DNA from: Lachnospiraceae bacterium
Lineage (GTDB): Bacteria > Bacillota > Clostridia > Lachnospirales > Lachnospiraceae
Assembly: GCA_030524705.1 (NCBI GenBank)
Contig: JAUNGD010000011.1
Coordinates: 1 to 64,000 of the forward strand
Direction of reading: 5' to 3'
Length of the DNA stretch: 64,000 nt
Shown here: in pieces, positions 43,713 through 52,807 of the stretch
Position numbering within the stretch: position 1 is the first letter of the stretch
How the letters are laid out: every line of letters begins with the position of its first letter
Notes under the pieces: model-generated
The model's database searches: none
Told to the model about the DNA's origin: nothing
What the model saw: the letters and a program-made list of their open reading frames with translations, nothing else
Program-made: the position numbers and the translations under genes

Positions 43713-45035
43713 TCAGGCAGATGTTCTGTCTGTTTTCATCTGAAACATAATATTTCCTGCAGTGGAGGCCTCGATGGGGAAAGGAATGACTTCTTTTCCG
43801 GTGTATTCCTCCGTTAGGCGGTTGAGGAATGCATTTTTTGCTCCCCCTCCGGTGATATAGATTTTTTGATAGGTTTGACCAGTTACTTTTTCCAGAGCAC
43901 TTATGGAATGGTGATAGCTGGCTGCAAGAGAGTGATATGCACAGCTGAAATAATCGCCGGTGCTTTCAGGAAGAGCCTGGCCGTGTTCTGCCAGATACTG
44001 CCGCATTGCCTGGGACATGCTGGCAGGCGCATTAAAGAGAGGCAGATTGGGGTCGATCAGGAATTTATAGCCGCTTTCCTCTGCTTTTTTGACAATCACA
44101 TCGAAATTTTCTCCGGGACACAATTCACTTCGTAACTGTTCGACAATCCACATTCCCACAATATTTGTAAGGTAACAGATGTATTCAAGTCCACTCTCAT
44201 TGGAAAAACCTGCCCTGGCGCCCTCTATGCTGAGGATGGGATGATCAAGGCGAATCCCGAGTAAAGACCATGTGCCGGAGGAAATGTAGAGCTGATCCTG
44301 CTCCATGGGGATGACGCTGATGGCAGACTGGGTGTCATGGGTAGCGCAGAGGATGACGTCGCAGGAACCGCCCACCTCTCTGGCAATCTCAGGACGGAGA
44401 GTCCCCATCAAAGTTCCGGGTGACCGAAGCTCCGGGAAGAGGTGCTCGGGGTAACCGAGCAGCCGAATTAATTCGGGATCAAACTGTCTGGTGCGCGGAT
44501 CAACAAGGCTGGTAGTGGAATTGTTTGTTGCTTCTTTCATTTTCACACCGCTCAGACGGTAGAGCAGATACTCCGGCATCATCAGAAAGTCCGTAGCGTG
44601 CTCAAGCCTGCCTTTGATCTTGTCACTGTAGAGCTGATAGATCGTATTGTAAGGACCATATTGATAACCGACTCTTTTGTATATTTCATCGAAGGGGATA
44701 ATTTCGTGAACCTTTTGCACGGCTTCTTCTGTCCGGTAATCCCGGTATGTATAGCAGGGCAGGATTTCACTGTCTCCATTCATCAGGACGTAATCACCGC
44801 CCCAGGTGTCTACCGAAAGGCTGCGGATGTCGGGGTACAGTGAGAATGCACATCGAATTCCATTTATTACTTCGCTATACAGACGTTCGATATCCCAAAT
44901 CAAATGACCGTCTTTTTTGTCAGCTCTGTTAGAAAAGCGATAAACCTCACGTAAACGGATTTTTCCGTTCTCGAGCCATCCGACTATATGACGCCCGGAA
45001 GTGGAACCGATATCTATGGCCAGATAATAATCCAT
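43713..45035 (-). CDS. FGGY-family carbohydrate kinase, rhamnulokinase-like
   Basis: The 440-residue kinase starts YLAIDIGSTSGRHIVGWLEN and shows the SVDTWGGDYVLM, HDTQSAISVIP, ISSGTWSLLG and ITGGGAKN motifs of RhaB-like enzymes, which phosphorylate ketoses at C1. Start at 45035 is fixed by AAAGGAGG. The pair kinase-aldolase, with the epimerase and ABC genes on the other side, fits catabolism of a ketose. The frame is open for some distance upstream, but without a ribosome site. Confidence 0.9.
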   Translation of the reverse strand: MDYYLAIDIGSTSGRHIVGWLENGKIRLREVYRFSNRADKKDGHLIWDIERLYSEVINGIRCAFSLYPDIRSLSVDTWGGDYVLMNGDSEILPCYTYRDYRTEEAVQKVHEIIPFDEIYKRVGYQYGPYNTIYQLYSDKIKGRLEHATDFLMMPEYLLYRLSGVKMKEATNNSTTSLVDPRTRQFDPELIRLLGYPEHLFPELRSPGTLMGTLRPEIAREVGGSCDVILCATHDTQSAISVIPMEQDQLYISSGTWSLLGIRLDHPILSIEGARAGFSNESGLEYICYLTNIVGMWIVEQLRSELCPGENFDVIVKKAEESGYKFLIDPNLPLFNAPASMSQAMRQYLAEHGQALPESTGDYFSCAYHSLAASYHHSISALEKVTGQTYQKIYITGGGAKNAFLNRLTEEYTGKEVIPFPIEASTAGNIMFQMKTDRTSA

Positions 45036-45339
45036 GAATATTCCTCCTTTAAAGTATGTTATCTTCTGGGGTAAAGTATAGCATATTCGAAAAATAGTAT
45101 AAATTGGCAATACTGAATAAAAAAATCGGGGCCATTCAAAAAGATAATTTCGAGAAGTGCACAAAAATATTTTATAGTATTGACAAATAAAGTGAATATG
45201 CATAAAATATTTTATAATTAGATTTAACAAGAAACGGTCATTATGCACATAAGTGACAAATGGCACCGAGGGGGATCCTGAGATGGAAGAGGACTCTTCC
45301 GTCCTGAGATAAATATTTAAAAAAAGGAGAAATGACAAC
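45036..45339. promoter_or_regulatory. Divergent promoter region with repeated AAAATATTTTATA motif
   Basis: Toward the ABC operon, TTGACA (45180-45185), a 17-base spacer and TAAAAT (45203-45208) form a near-consensus promoter. Toward the kinase, TATACT on the minus strand (45075-45080) has an extended TGC. The motif AAAATATTTTATA occurs at about 45167 and 45204, flanking the -35/-10 boxes, and again near 51196. A hairpin GGAAGAG/CTCTTCC (45285-45300) lies in the mRNA leader of the binding protein. Confidence 0.75.
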
Positions 45340-46419
45340 ATGAAAAAACAGAAAATTATGGCTTTATGTATGACTGCAGTTATGACTGCTTCTCTTGGCA
45401 TGACCGGTATGGCTGCTGAGCTTCCGGAAGGATATGAGGTCCTGAACGGATACAATCCGGCAGATTTCGTTTCCGAAAAAGATCCGTCAGAATTCAAGAT
45501 GGCTGTTATCGTAAAAGGCGTTGCTGAATGGTTCTCACGTCTGGAGGAAGGCGTTCTTCAGTTCGCTGATGAATATGGCGTAGATGCTACGGTACAGTTC
45601 CCGGCAACGACAGATGCGGCTTCACAGCTGGAAATTATTGACTCCCTGCTGACTCAGGATTATGATGCGATCATCGTTGTTCCGAATGATGCGACTGCAC
45701 TGGAGGAATCCTTTGCAAATGCACTGGATAATGGCGTTGTTGTTATCGGACATGAAGCATCTAACCTGACAAACTGCCTGTATGATACAGAGGCGTTCAA
45801 TACAGAGCAGTATGCACAGGCTCTTGCAGAAGGTCTGATCGAGGCTACAGGCGGATCAGGAACATATGCTATCATGGTTGGCTATACCACTTCCATTACA
45901 CATATGGAATATGCGAACGCAGAAGTTGAGTATCTGAAAGAGAATTGCCCGGATCTGGTGCTTCTGAATGATGAAATCCCGACATGTGAATCTCAGGAAT
46001 CCACCACGACTGCTTACGAGCAGGCAAAACAGATCCTGAAGAGCAACCCGGATCTGAACGGATTTATCTGCCACTGCTCAACAGACGCAGGCGGTATCGC
46101 ACAGGCTGTTGTTGAGATGGGTCTGCAGGATCAGGTCAAGATCATTGGTTCAGGCGTTCCGTCTTCCTATGCAGACGAACTTAAGGATGGTACGATCTAC
46201 AGCGTTACTACATGGGATCCGGCACTCTCTGGTTATGTTGCATGCTTGACTGCATACAACGTACTGACAGGTGTTCCGGTAGGTCAGGGCTCAGATCTGT
46301 CCGCAGATGGCGTTGCTCCGGGCTATGAATCAGTAAATCTTGTTGTGGGTGCTAACAACTGTCTGATCGGTAATGCTCCTTGTATCGGAACTGCTGAGAA
46401 CGTAGATGAGCTGTTTTAA
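45340..46419 (+). CDS. Sugar ABC transporter substrate-binding protein
   Basis: The 359-residue protein has a signal peptide (cleavage near TGMAA-ELP; no lipobox cysteine) and an RbsB/RhaS-type body: FKMAVIVKGVAEWFSRLEEG, QLEIIDSLLTQDYDAIIVVP and FICHCSTDAGGIAQAVVE. Codon use is strongly biased, as for an abundant protein. AAAAGGAG precedes the ATG. A strong hairpin after the stop separates it from the transporter genes, allowing excess synthesis. Confidence 0.92.
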   Translation: MKKQKIMALCMTAVMTASLGMTGMAAELPEGYEVLNGYNPADFVSEKDPSEFKMAVIVKGVAEWFSRLEEGVLQFADEYGVDATVQFPATTDAASQLEIIDSLLTQDYDAIIVVPNDATALEESFANALDNGVVVIGHEASNLTNCLYDTEAFNTEQYAQALAEGLIEATGGSGTYAIMVGYTTSITHMEYANAEVEYLKENCPDLVLLNDEIPTCESQESTTTAYEQAKQILKSNPDLNGFICHCSTDAGGIAQAVVEMGLQDQVKIIGSGVPSSYADELKDGTIYSVTTWDPALSGYVACLTAYNVLTGVPVGQGSDLSADGVAPGYESVNLVVGANNCLIGNAPCIGTAENVDELF

Positions 46420-46465
46420 GTTCACTTTCTCTAGGGTCGAATAGGATTAGAAAGTATTTGTAGTG

Positions 46466-46499
46466 CTGCCAGGCTGTTATTGCAGCCTGGCAGTTTTTT
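46466..46499 (+). terminator. Intrinsic terminator/attenuator within the ABC operon
   Basis: CTGCCAGGCTG pairs with CAGCCTGGCAG and is followed by six T. The next gene has no evident promoter of its own, so partial read-through is expected. Confidence 0.88.
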
Positions 46500-46529
46500 G
46501 AAAAATATTGGTGAGAGGAGAGATCATCA

Positions 46530-48020
46530 GTGTCTGAATATATTTTAAGTTGCAAGGGGATTAATAAATCCTTCGGAGGAGTTCATGCGCTGAAGAATGT
46601 AGATCTGAACGTAAAACGGGGAGAAGTACACTGTCTTGCCGGCGAAAACGGATGTGGAAAATCTACAATTATTAAAGCAATTTCCGGCTTTCAGCCGCAG
46701 GATTCAGGAACAATAGAGTTTGACGGAAAGGTTTATGACGAATTGTCGCCGTCTGTATCTATTGATCTGGGGATTCAGGTTATTTACCAGGATCTTTCCG
46801 TTTTTCCGAATCTTACAGTACAGGAGAATCTGGCTATCAATACAGTGCTGTCAAATAAGACAAAGATTTACAATCATAAAAAACAGCGGGAAATCGCAAA
46901 AAAAGTTATGGAAACCCTGAATCTGGATCTGGATCTGGATGCCAGAGTAGAACAGCTTCCGGTAGCATCAAAGCAGTTAATTGCAATTGCAAGAGCTTTA
47001 TATGCAAAAGCGAAATTTTTGATTCTGGATGAGCCGACCACAGCGCTTACAAGAAAAGAAGTTGACCGGCTGTTTGAAATTATCAGAGGACTGAAAGAAC
47101 AGGGACTGACAGTTTTATTTGTATCTCATAAACTGGATGAGATGTATGAAATTTCTGACAGCATTACAATTATGAGGTCAGGAGAGGCTGTGTATACCGG
47201 TTCTATGAAAGAATTGAGTGAGGATGATTTTACTCATTATATGACAGGCCGTGACTTTGACAATGTGGATGACAAGCAGGCGGAAGGCCGTATACAAAGG
47301 GATGCGGTGCCGGCGCTGGAGTTAAACAGGTTATCCGGACCAGGGTTCGCAAACGTTTCTTTTGCTGTCTATCCGGGTGAGATTCTGGGAATTACCGGTC
47401 AGCTTGGTTCGGGCCGCAGCGAACTCTGCAATACACTTTTCGGCGTATATAAATCTACCGGAGGAACGATTAAGCGTGATGGAAAAGAGGTCAAGATTCG
47501 ATCTGTGCAGGATGCTACAAAGAATGGCATCGCCCTGGTACCGGAAGATCGTCTGACCGAGGGCCTTTTTTTACCGGTCTCCATAATGGAGAATATTACC
47601 GTTGTTAATTTTAATGAGTTTGTCAGACATATGTTGCTGAACCGCGAGAGCCAGGTGGAAAATTCCTCAAAGTGGGTAAAAGAAATACATGTAAAGACAG
47701 ATGATCATCTGCTTCCCGTGCAGACTCTTTCCGGCGGCAATCAGCAAAAGGTTGTACTGGCAAAATGGCTGTCTACCAATCCCAAGGTTCTGGTATTAAA
47801 CGGTCCTACTGTTGGCGTGGATATTGGGGCAAAATATGATATCTATCAGCTTTTGAGAAATCTTGCCGCTACAGGTGTTGCCGTGCTTGTTGCATCTGAC
47901 GATCTGGCGGAGGTGATTCGCCTGTGCGACCGCACCATTGTTATGCGGGGCGGCGTAATGACGGGTGAGATCAAAGGCGATGAGCTGAACACAGAAAATC
48001 TGACGAAAGCAATCATGTAA
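46530..48020 (+). CDS. Sugar ABC transporter ATP-binding protein, two-domain (RbsA-like)
   Basis: The 496-residue protein has two ABC domains. The first has Walker A GENGCGKST and Walker B FLILDEPTTALT; the second has the degenerate GQLGSGRSE, signature LSGGNQQKVVLAKWL and VLNGPTVGVDIG. This is the form that drives ribose/rhamnose-type importers. The start is GTG behind GAGGAG. Confidence 0.93.
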   Translation: MSEYILSCKGINKSFGGVHALKNVDLNVKRGEVHCLAGENGCGKSTIIKAISGFQPQDSGTIEFDGKVYDELSPSVSIDLGIQVIYQDLSVFPNLTVQENLAINTVLSNKTKIYNHKKQREIAKKVMETLNLDLDLDARVEQLPVASKQLIAIARALYAKAKFLILDEPTTALTRKEVDRLFEIIRGLKEQGLTVLFVSHKLDEMYEISDSITIMRSGEAVYTGSMKELSEDDFTHYMTGRDFDNVDDKQAEGRIQRDAVPALELNRLSGPGFANVSFAVYPGEILGITGQLGSGRSELCNTLFGVYKSTGGTIKRDGKEVKIRSVQDATKNGIALVPEDRLTEGLFLPVSIMENITVVNFNEFVRHMLLNRESQVENSSKWVKEIHVKTDDHLLPVQTLSGGNQQKVVLAKWLSTNPKVLVLNGPTVGVDIGAKYDIYQLLRNLAATGVAVLVASDDLAEVIRLCDRTIVMRGGVMTGEIKGDELNTENLTKAIM

Positions 48021-48040
48021 TATAAGGGGGGTGAGTTGCT

Positions 48041-49051
48041 GTGAATAAAAAAATGAAAAGATTACTTGGTAAGAACGAGTTTTATGTAGCATTGATTATT
48101 ATTATTCTTGCGACGGTTATTCAGGCTGCCTCTGGATTGTTTTTCGCAGTCAATAATGTGGTGGATCTGCTGCGTTCGATTGTTGTTAATGCAATTTACG
48201 CGCTCTGTGCATTGCTTGCTTTCGTGAGCACTGGTGCAGATGTATCATTTCCTATGATTGCCGGTATGAGTACTTACATTGTTTTCAAATTGGGTGAGAC
48301 AACATCACTTCCGGCACCGGTTCTGGTTTTGATTGCACTTTTGATCGGGGCGCTGTGCGGCTGTGTGAATGGTTTCTTTATTGTCAAATTCCATTTTAAT
48401 TCTCTGATCGTTACGCTTGCGACTTCTTCGATCTGCTACGGAATTGCTTTTGGTGCGTTAAAAGGTGTGCGGATCGATGTACCTGCACAATTTTCAGGCT
48501 TTGCAAACTGGAATATCCTGCAGGTAAAAAGCGCGCAGACAGGCTTGGGAGCTTCTCTTCACGGTGGGTTTGCTGTGATGATTTTACTGTACCTTATCGC
48601 ATATTTCGTTCTTCGCCATACGATGGTAGGACGTGCCGTTTATGCGATCGGAGGCGATGAGATTTCTGCAAGGCGGGCGGGCTTCAAGGTGGATCAGATC
48701 CGTTTTGGAATTTTTGTGGTTAATGGTATGATCGCTGTAATCGGCGGATTGTGCTATGCATGTATGTGTAAGAACTGTTCACCGATGGAGTACTATGGCG
48801 GTGAGATGATTGTCATTGCTGCTATCGTCCTGGGTGGTGTTCGTCTGACGGGAGGACATGGTTCTCTGCTGGGATGTATGCTTGGTACGTTCCTGCTTGG
48901 TATGGTATCCAATTCATTAACGATGATAGGTATTTCTGTATATTATCAGAAGGTATTTATTGGAATTATCATTATCATTGGAGCTTCTGTTGCCGCTGTT
49001 CAGGCAAAGAGAGCCATGAAAATCAGTAATGTGGTGAAATCGGAGGGATGA
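48041..49051 (+). CDS. Sugar ABC transporter permease (RbsC-like), first
   Basis: The 336-residue permease has eight to ten helices and the RbsC-type stretches LLAFVSTGADVSFPMIAGMS, YAIGGDEISARRAGFKVDQI and GGVRLTGGHGSLLGCMLGTF. GTG start with GGGGGGTGAG upstream. It forms the channel with the next gene's product. Confidence 0.9.
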   Translation: MNKKMKRLLGKNEFYVALIIIILATVIQAASGLFFAVNNVVDLLRSIVVNAIYALCALLAFVSTGADVSFPMIAGMSTYIVFKLGETTSLPAPVLVLIALLIGALCGCVNGFFIVKFHFNSLIVTLATSSICYGIAFGALKGVRIDVPAQFSGFANWNILQVKSAQTGLGASLHGGFAVMILLYLIAYFVLRHTMVGRAVYAIGGDEISARRAGFKVDQIRFGIFVVNGMIAVIGGLCYACMCKNCSPMEYYGGEMIVIAAIVLGGVRLTGGHGSLLGCMLGTFLLGMVSNSLTMIGISVYYQKVFIGIIIIIGASVAAVQAKRAMKISNVVKSEG

Positions 49052-49053
49052 GC

Positions 49054-50025
49054 ATGATTGCAAAGAAAAAAACTCGGATTAACAGTGATTTTTCGAGAAT
49101 GTTAATCATTTTGGTTGTTCTGCTGCTTTTCGCAGGAATAACGCGTGGCTCAGCCTTTATGAGCCTGGTAAATTTTCAGACGATTGGAAAACAGCTGACA
49201 GAGTACGGCCTGATGGCAATAGGTCTTTCCATGGCAATGATTACGGGTGGTATAGATCTGTCGACGGTCTATATTGCCAATCTTTGCGGCGCAGTTGCTT
49301 CTTTGATTATGAGTGCCATTGCTCCGGAGGGACAGATTGGCGGCATTGTTGTTGCATGTCTGGTGGCTCTGCTTATCGGTCTTTGCTGCGGTTTTCTGAA
49401 CGGCTTCCTGGTATCTGTTGTAAATGTTCCGCCTATGCTGGCGACGCTGGGGACCTATGAATTATTCTACGGTATTACAGTCGTATTATCAGATGGAAAA
49501 TCAATTACCGTAATATCTCAGTTTAAGCAATTTGCTTCAGCGATGGTATTTGGAGTTATCCCACTGCCGTTCGTGATCTTTGTAATTGTGGCGGTGATTT
49601 TCTCTATCCTGGTGGGAAAGACGGCATTCGGCAGGAGGATCCACCTTGTTGGTGTAAACGAAAAGGCGTCTTCTTTTGCCGGGATTAAGAATGTCCAGGT
49701 GATTACTATGGCATATATGTGCTCTGGACTTTTGTCTGCACTGGCTGGATTGATCAGCTTGTCCCGTGTGGCTTCTGTTAAGGCTGACTTTGGAAGCAGC
49801 TACGTTATGATGACGATTTTGATTGCAGTTTTGGGCGGATGCGATCCGGACGGCGGTTCTGGTGAGATTCCGGGAGTTGCAGTAGCAGTTGTTGTACTTC
49901 AGGTTATTTCAGCATATCTGAATACAATTTCCTGGATTAATAACTACTATCGTCAGGCTCTTTATGGAATATTGCTTCTCGGCTTTATGACGTATAAGCT
50001 GTTCCGTTCTAAAAGCAGAAAATAA
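49054..50025 (+). CDS. Sugar ABC transporter permease (RbsC-like), second
   Basis: About 323 residues with the same fold (GLSMAMITGGIDLSTVYIAN, HLVGVNEKASSFAGIKNVQV, AVLGGCDPDGGSGEIPGVAV). The ATG at 49054 has GGAGG at a suitable distance; an ATG at 49048 overlaps the previous stop (ATGA) but sits right on that site. Two different permeases imply a heterodimeric channel. Confidence 0.9.
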   Translation: MIAKKKTRINSDFSRMLIILVVLLLFAGITRGSAFMSLVNFQTIGKQLTEYGLMAIGLSMAMITGGIDLSTVYIANLCGAVASLIMSAIAPEGQIGGIVVACLVALLIGLCCGFLNGFLVSVVNVPPMLATLGTYELFYGITVVLSDGKSITVISQFKQFASAMVFGVIPLPFVIFVIVAVIFSILVGKTAFGRRIHLVGVNEKASSFAGIKNVQVITMAYMCSGLLSALAGLISLSRVASVKADFGSSYVMMTILIAVLGGCDPDGGSGEIPGVAVAVVVLQVISAYLNTISWINNYYRQALYGILLLGFMTYKLFRSKSRK

Positions 50026-50048
50026 AAAGAAAGAAGGAATCTATTATT

Positions 50049-50918
50049 ATGAAGTATGGTATTTATTATTCTTATTGGGAAAAAGAGTGGCATGCAGATT
50101 TTATCCCATATGTTACAAAAGTAAAAAAGCTTGGATTTGATATTTTGGAAGTGGCTTGCCATCATTTTCTGGATATGGAGGACGAGTATTTACTGCGTTT
50201 AAAGGCAGCGGCAGAGGAAAATGGAATTTTGTTGACCGGCGGATACGGCCCGGATGCAGAACACAATATTTCTTCTTCAGATCCGGCAATCGTAAAGGCA
50301 GCCTTTGAGAAATATGAGGCGACTTTCAAGAAAATGAAGACAGCCGGGGTCAGAAAACTGGGCGGTGGTCTCTATTCTTACTGGCCTGCAGATTATTCCA
50401 GACCGATGGATAAGCCGGGAGATCTGCAGCGTAGTATCGATAATATCAGAGAACTGGGCGATATGGCGGCAGAGTATGATATTGTCCTGGGGATGGAAGT
50501 GCTGAACCGCTTTGAGGGCTATCTTCTGAATACCTGCGAAGAAGCGTTGGATTTCGTAACGAAGGTAGACCGTCCGAATGTAAAGATTATGCTGGATACC
50601 TTCCATATGAATATTGAGGAGGACTCTTTCACGGAAGCGATTCGGCTGGCCGGAGACAAGCTGGGACACCTGCACGTAGGCGAGGCAAACAGAAGACCTC
50701 CGTTCGCAGGCGGACGCATGCCGTGGGAAGAAATAGGAAAAGCTCTGCACGAAATCAACTATACTGGCGATGTGGTTATGGAGCCGTTCGTTCGTATGGA
50801 CGGTGAAGTTGGTCAGGATATCCGTATTTGGCACGATCTGTCAAAGGGCTGTTCCGATGAGAAGCTGGATGAAGATGCAGGGGCATCCGTAAAATTCCTG
50901 AGGGATTTGTGGGGCTAA
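50049..50918 (+). CDS. Ketose 3-epimerase, D-tagatose/D-psicose epimerase family
   Basis: The 289-residue TIM barrel starts MKYGIYYSYWEKEW and holds LGMEVLNRFEGYLLNT (catalytic glutamate), MLDTFHMNIEEDS, LGHLHVGEANR and VVMEPFVRM, matching metal-dependent D-psicose (allulose)/D-tagatose 3-epimerases of Clostridia closely by motif. It exchanges ketose epimers at C3. As last gene of the ABC operon it should act on the imported ketose before the FGGY kinase and aldolase. AAGAAGGAATC precedes the ATG. Confidence 0.9.
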   Translation: MKYGIYYSYWEKEWHADFIPYVTKVKKLGFDILEVACHHFLDMEDEYLLRLKAAAEENGILLTGGYGPDAEHNISSSDPAIVKAAFEKYEATFKKMKTAGVRKLGGGLYSYWPADYSRPMDKPGDLQRSIDNIRELGDMAAEYDIVLGMEVLNRFEGYLLNTCEEALDFVTKVDRPNVKIMLDTFHMNIEEDSFTEAIRLAGDKLGHLHVGEANRRPPFAGGRMPWEEIGKALHEINYTGDVVMEPFVRMDGEVGQDIRIWHDLSKGCSDEKLDEDAGASVKFLRDLWG

Positions 50919-50970
50919 GATAGGTCATTCCGGCTAAAAGTATGTGTACAGCAAAGCTGCATTGCTTATA

Positions 50971-51012
50971 AAATCCCGCAGATATGCGTCCTTGCATACC
51001 TGCGGGATTTTT
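50971..51012 (+). terminator. Intrinsic terminator after the epimerase operon
   Basis: AAATCCCGCAGATATGC pairs with GCATACCTGCGGGATTT, ending in TTTTT. One of the strongest hairpins in the window. Confidence 0.92.
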
Positions 51013-51285
51013 AAAAGGGGAGGATAAGTATTTTTCTTATCTTTTGTATTATCATCGGAGGGGGATCCAATGATAAGAGCATACGCTAATCTCATAAGAA
51101 AAGTTTCCGTTCGCTTCTTGAAGCTGTTTTCCTGTGAGATTAGTTATAGTATGACCGGATTTTTTGGGAATATACAGCGGGGACATAAAATTTTGAAAAA
51201 TATTTTATAGCCTGCTTTTTTCTTTTTCTGTATGGCTGACGGACCGCATAGAAAGTGAATGTTTCGTGAATTAGCCTTGTTTTGC
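51013..51285 (+). other. Intergenic region with structured element and a 46-codon frame
   Basis: CTAATCTCA (near 51090) pairs perfectly with TGAGATTAG (near 51140), with further nested pairs GAAAA/TTTTC and GCTT/AAGC inside, giving a long imperfect hairpin. A frame from ATG at 51070 to TAG at 51210 encodes 46 residues (MIRAYANLIRKVSVRFLKLF start) behind GGAGGGGGATCCA; the TATCAT before and ATGATA at the start codon could pair around that site. Whether it is a small RNA or a peptide gene I cannot decide. Confidence 0.5.
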
Positions 51286-51314
51286 TTGTCAGGCCGGACA
51301 AAGTGTTATATAAT
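51286..51314 (+). promoter_or_regulatory. Promoter of the SEC-C gene
   Basis: TTGTCA (51286-51291), 17-base spacer, TATAAT (51309-51314). Confidence 0.75.
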
Positions 51315-51369
51315 AATGAAGAATTTTTTGAAAATTAATATTTATTATGAAACAAAGGATGGTATTGCT

Positions 51370-51870
51370 ATGGGATTATTACAGACATGGAGAGATGTAG
51401 CATATTCTCAGGAGACAGATAAAAAGCAGCTGCAGCAGTTCTGGTCAGATTATTTCCTGACAGAGAAGGGGATCTATGAGCAGCTTCTGGAGAACCCAGA
51501 GGAGGCAGTTTCCGGCACGGTGAAGGAGCTGGCTGAGAAATATGAGATTCCGGTCATGAAGATGGTAGGTTTTCTGGATGGCATCAACGACAGCCTGAAG
51601 AAGCCGAATCCAATCGAGGAGATGGAAGAGGATACGGTGGTCAGCCTTGACTTTGACAATGAGCTGCTCTACAAAAATATGGTAGATGCAAAGGCTGACT
51701 GGCTTTATAATATTCCGGCATGGGACAAGATTTTTGATGCAGAGAAGAAAAAAGCACTTTACCTTGAGGCAAAGAAAATGAACACGATCGTGAAAGGCCC
51801 GAAGGTAGGCAGAAACGATCCGTGCCCTTGCGGCAGCGGCAAGAAATACAAATTCTGCTGCGGAAGGTAA
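51370..51870 (+). CDS. SEC-C motif protein
   Basis: The 166-residue protein ends with the zinc-binding SEC-C motif [20 protein letters not shown], as in SecA and many small Firmicutes proteins. The rest is helical ([20 protein letters not shown]). The motif may mediate ribosome or SecB-like contacts; the function is unknown. Start at 51370 chosen because AAAGGATGG precedes it and the promoter places transcription near 51321. Confidence 0.85.
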   Translation: MGLLQTWRDVAYSQETDKKQLQQFWSDYFLTEKGIYEQLLENPEEAVSGTVKELAEKYEIPVMKMVGFLDGINDSLKKPNPIEEMEEDTVVSLDFDNELLYKNMVDAKADWLYNIPAWDKIFDAEKKKALYLEAKKMNTIVKGPKVGRNDPCPCGSGKKYKFCCGR

Positions 51871-51886
51871 AAGAGCGGAGGATTTG

Positions 51887-52651
51887 ATGCGGAATTGTTT
51901 ACAAACGGGATGCCTGGCTCTGGGCATCCTTTGTTTTTTCTATTATATTGCGATTGTGATATACGCCGGTTTTCATACAAGCATGTCTTGGCTTTGGCTG
52001 TTAGGCAGCGCGCTGTTTCTGTTTCTTTGGCGAGCCATGATTTACCAGTCCCGCCATCCGGAGTCATGGATCCGTTTCCTGACGGGGACACTGGGTATTT
52101 TGATTCTGTTGGGTGTTCTGGTGCTTCTTGTGGTTGGCAGCCGTATCGTGGGTGCCATGGCCTCTGCGCCTCAGAAAGAATTGGATTATGTAGTGGTGCT
52201 GGGAGCGCAGGTGAGGGGAACGGCTCCGTCCCGGGCGCTTCGTCGGAGGCTGGACCGCGCAGTGACGTATGCGGAGGAAAATCCGGAGACTGTATTTGTG
52301 CTCTCCGGCGGACAGGGACCGGATGAAGGGATCTCCGAGGCGGAGTGCATGTACAATTATATGACGCAGAAGGGCATCGAACCGTCACGGCTTCTTCTGG
52401 AGGATAAGTCCACCAGTACAAAAGAAAACCTGGTGTATTCGGCGGAGCTGTACGGGTTGAAGAAAGCATCCGTCGGCATACTTTCAAATAATTTCCATGT
52501 GTATCGGGCAGTGCAGCTGGCGAAGAAAGAGGGGTATCAGCAAACCTGCGGGATACCGGCGTCGGCGGATATCGGAATGCAGCCGCACAATATTTTGCGG
52601 GAAATTTGCTGCGTGCTTGTGGAAGCTGTGAGAGGAAATATCAGACTTTGA
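51887..52651 (+). CDS. YdcF/ElyC-type DUF218 membrane protein
   Basis: The 254-residue protein has three hydrophobic helices (LALGILCFFYYIAIVIYAGF; WLWLLGSALFLFLW; LGILILLGVLVLLVVGSRIV) and a DUF218 domain: YVVVLGAQVRGTAPSRALRR, VFVLSGGQGPDEGISEAECM, LLEDKSTSTKENLVYS and SNNFHVYRA. Relatives (SanA, ElyC) are linked to envelope integrity. Start at 51887 behind GGAGG, 16 bases after the SEC-C stop. Confidence 0.88.
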   Translation: MRNCLQTGCLALGILCFFYYIAIVIYAGFHTSMSWLWLLGSALFLFLWRAMIYQSRHPESWIRFLTGTLGILILLGVLVLLVVGSRIVGAMASAPQKELDYVVVLGAQVRGTAPSRALRRRLDRAVTYAEENPETVFVLSGGQGPDEGISEAECMYNYMTQKGIEPSRLLLEDKSTSTKENLVYSAELYGLKKASVGILSNNFHVYRAVQLAKKEGYQQTCGIPASADIGMQPHNILREICCVLVEAVRGNIRL

Positions 52652-52758
52652 ATGAAGCGGCGGTTCATTTTCTGCATGCGGAATAAAGCTTATCTGATGC
52701 AGGATAAATTCTGAAATAAAATCTGATCATCAGATGCGGGATAAATTTTGATAAATTC

Positions 52759-52787
52759 TTGACGGATGAAAAACTTTCTGCTATAAT
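52759..52787 (+). promoter_or_regulatory. Promoter of the fhs leader
   Basis: TTGACG (52759-52764), a 17-base spacer and TATAAT (52782-52787) predict a transcript start near 52794, about 420 bases before fhs. Confidence 0.85.
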
Positions 52788-52807
52788 AACAGGCAGTTGA
52801 AGGTTTT

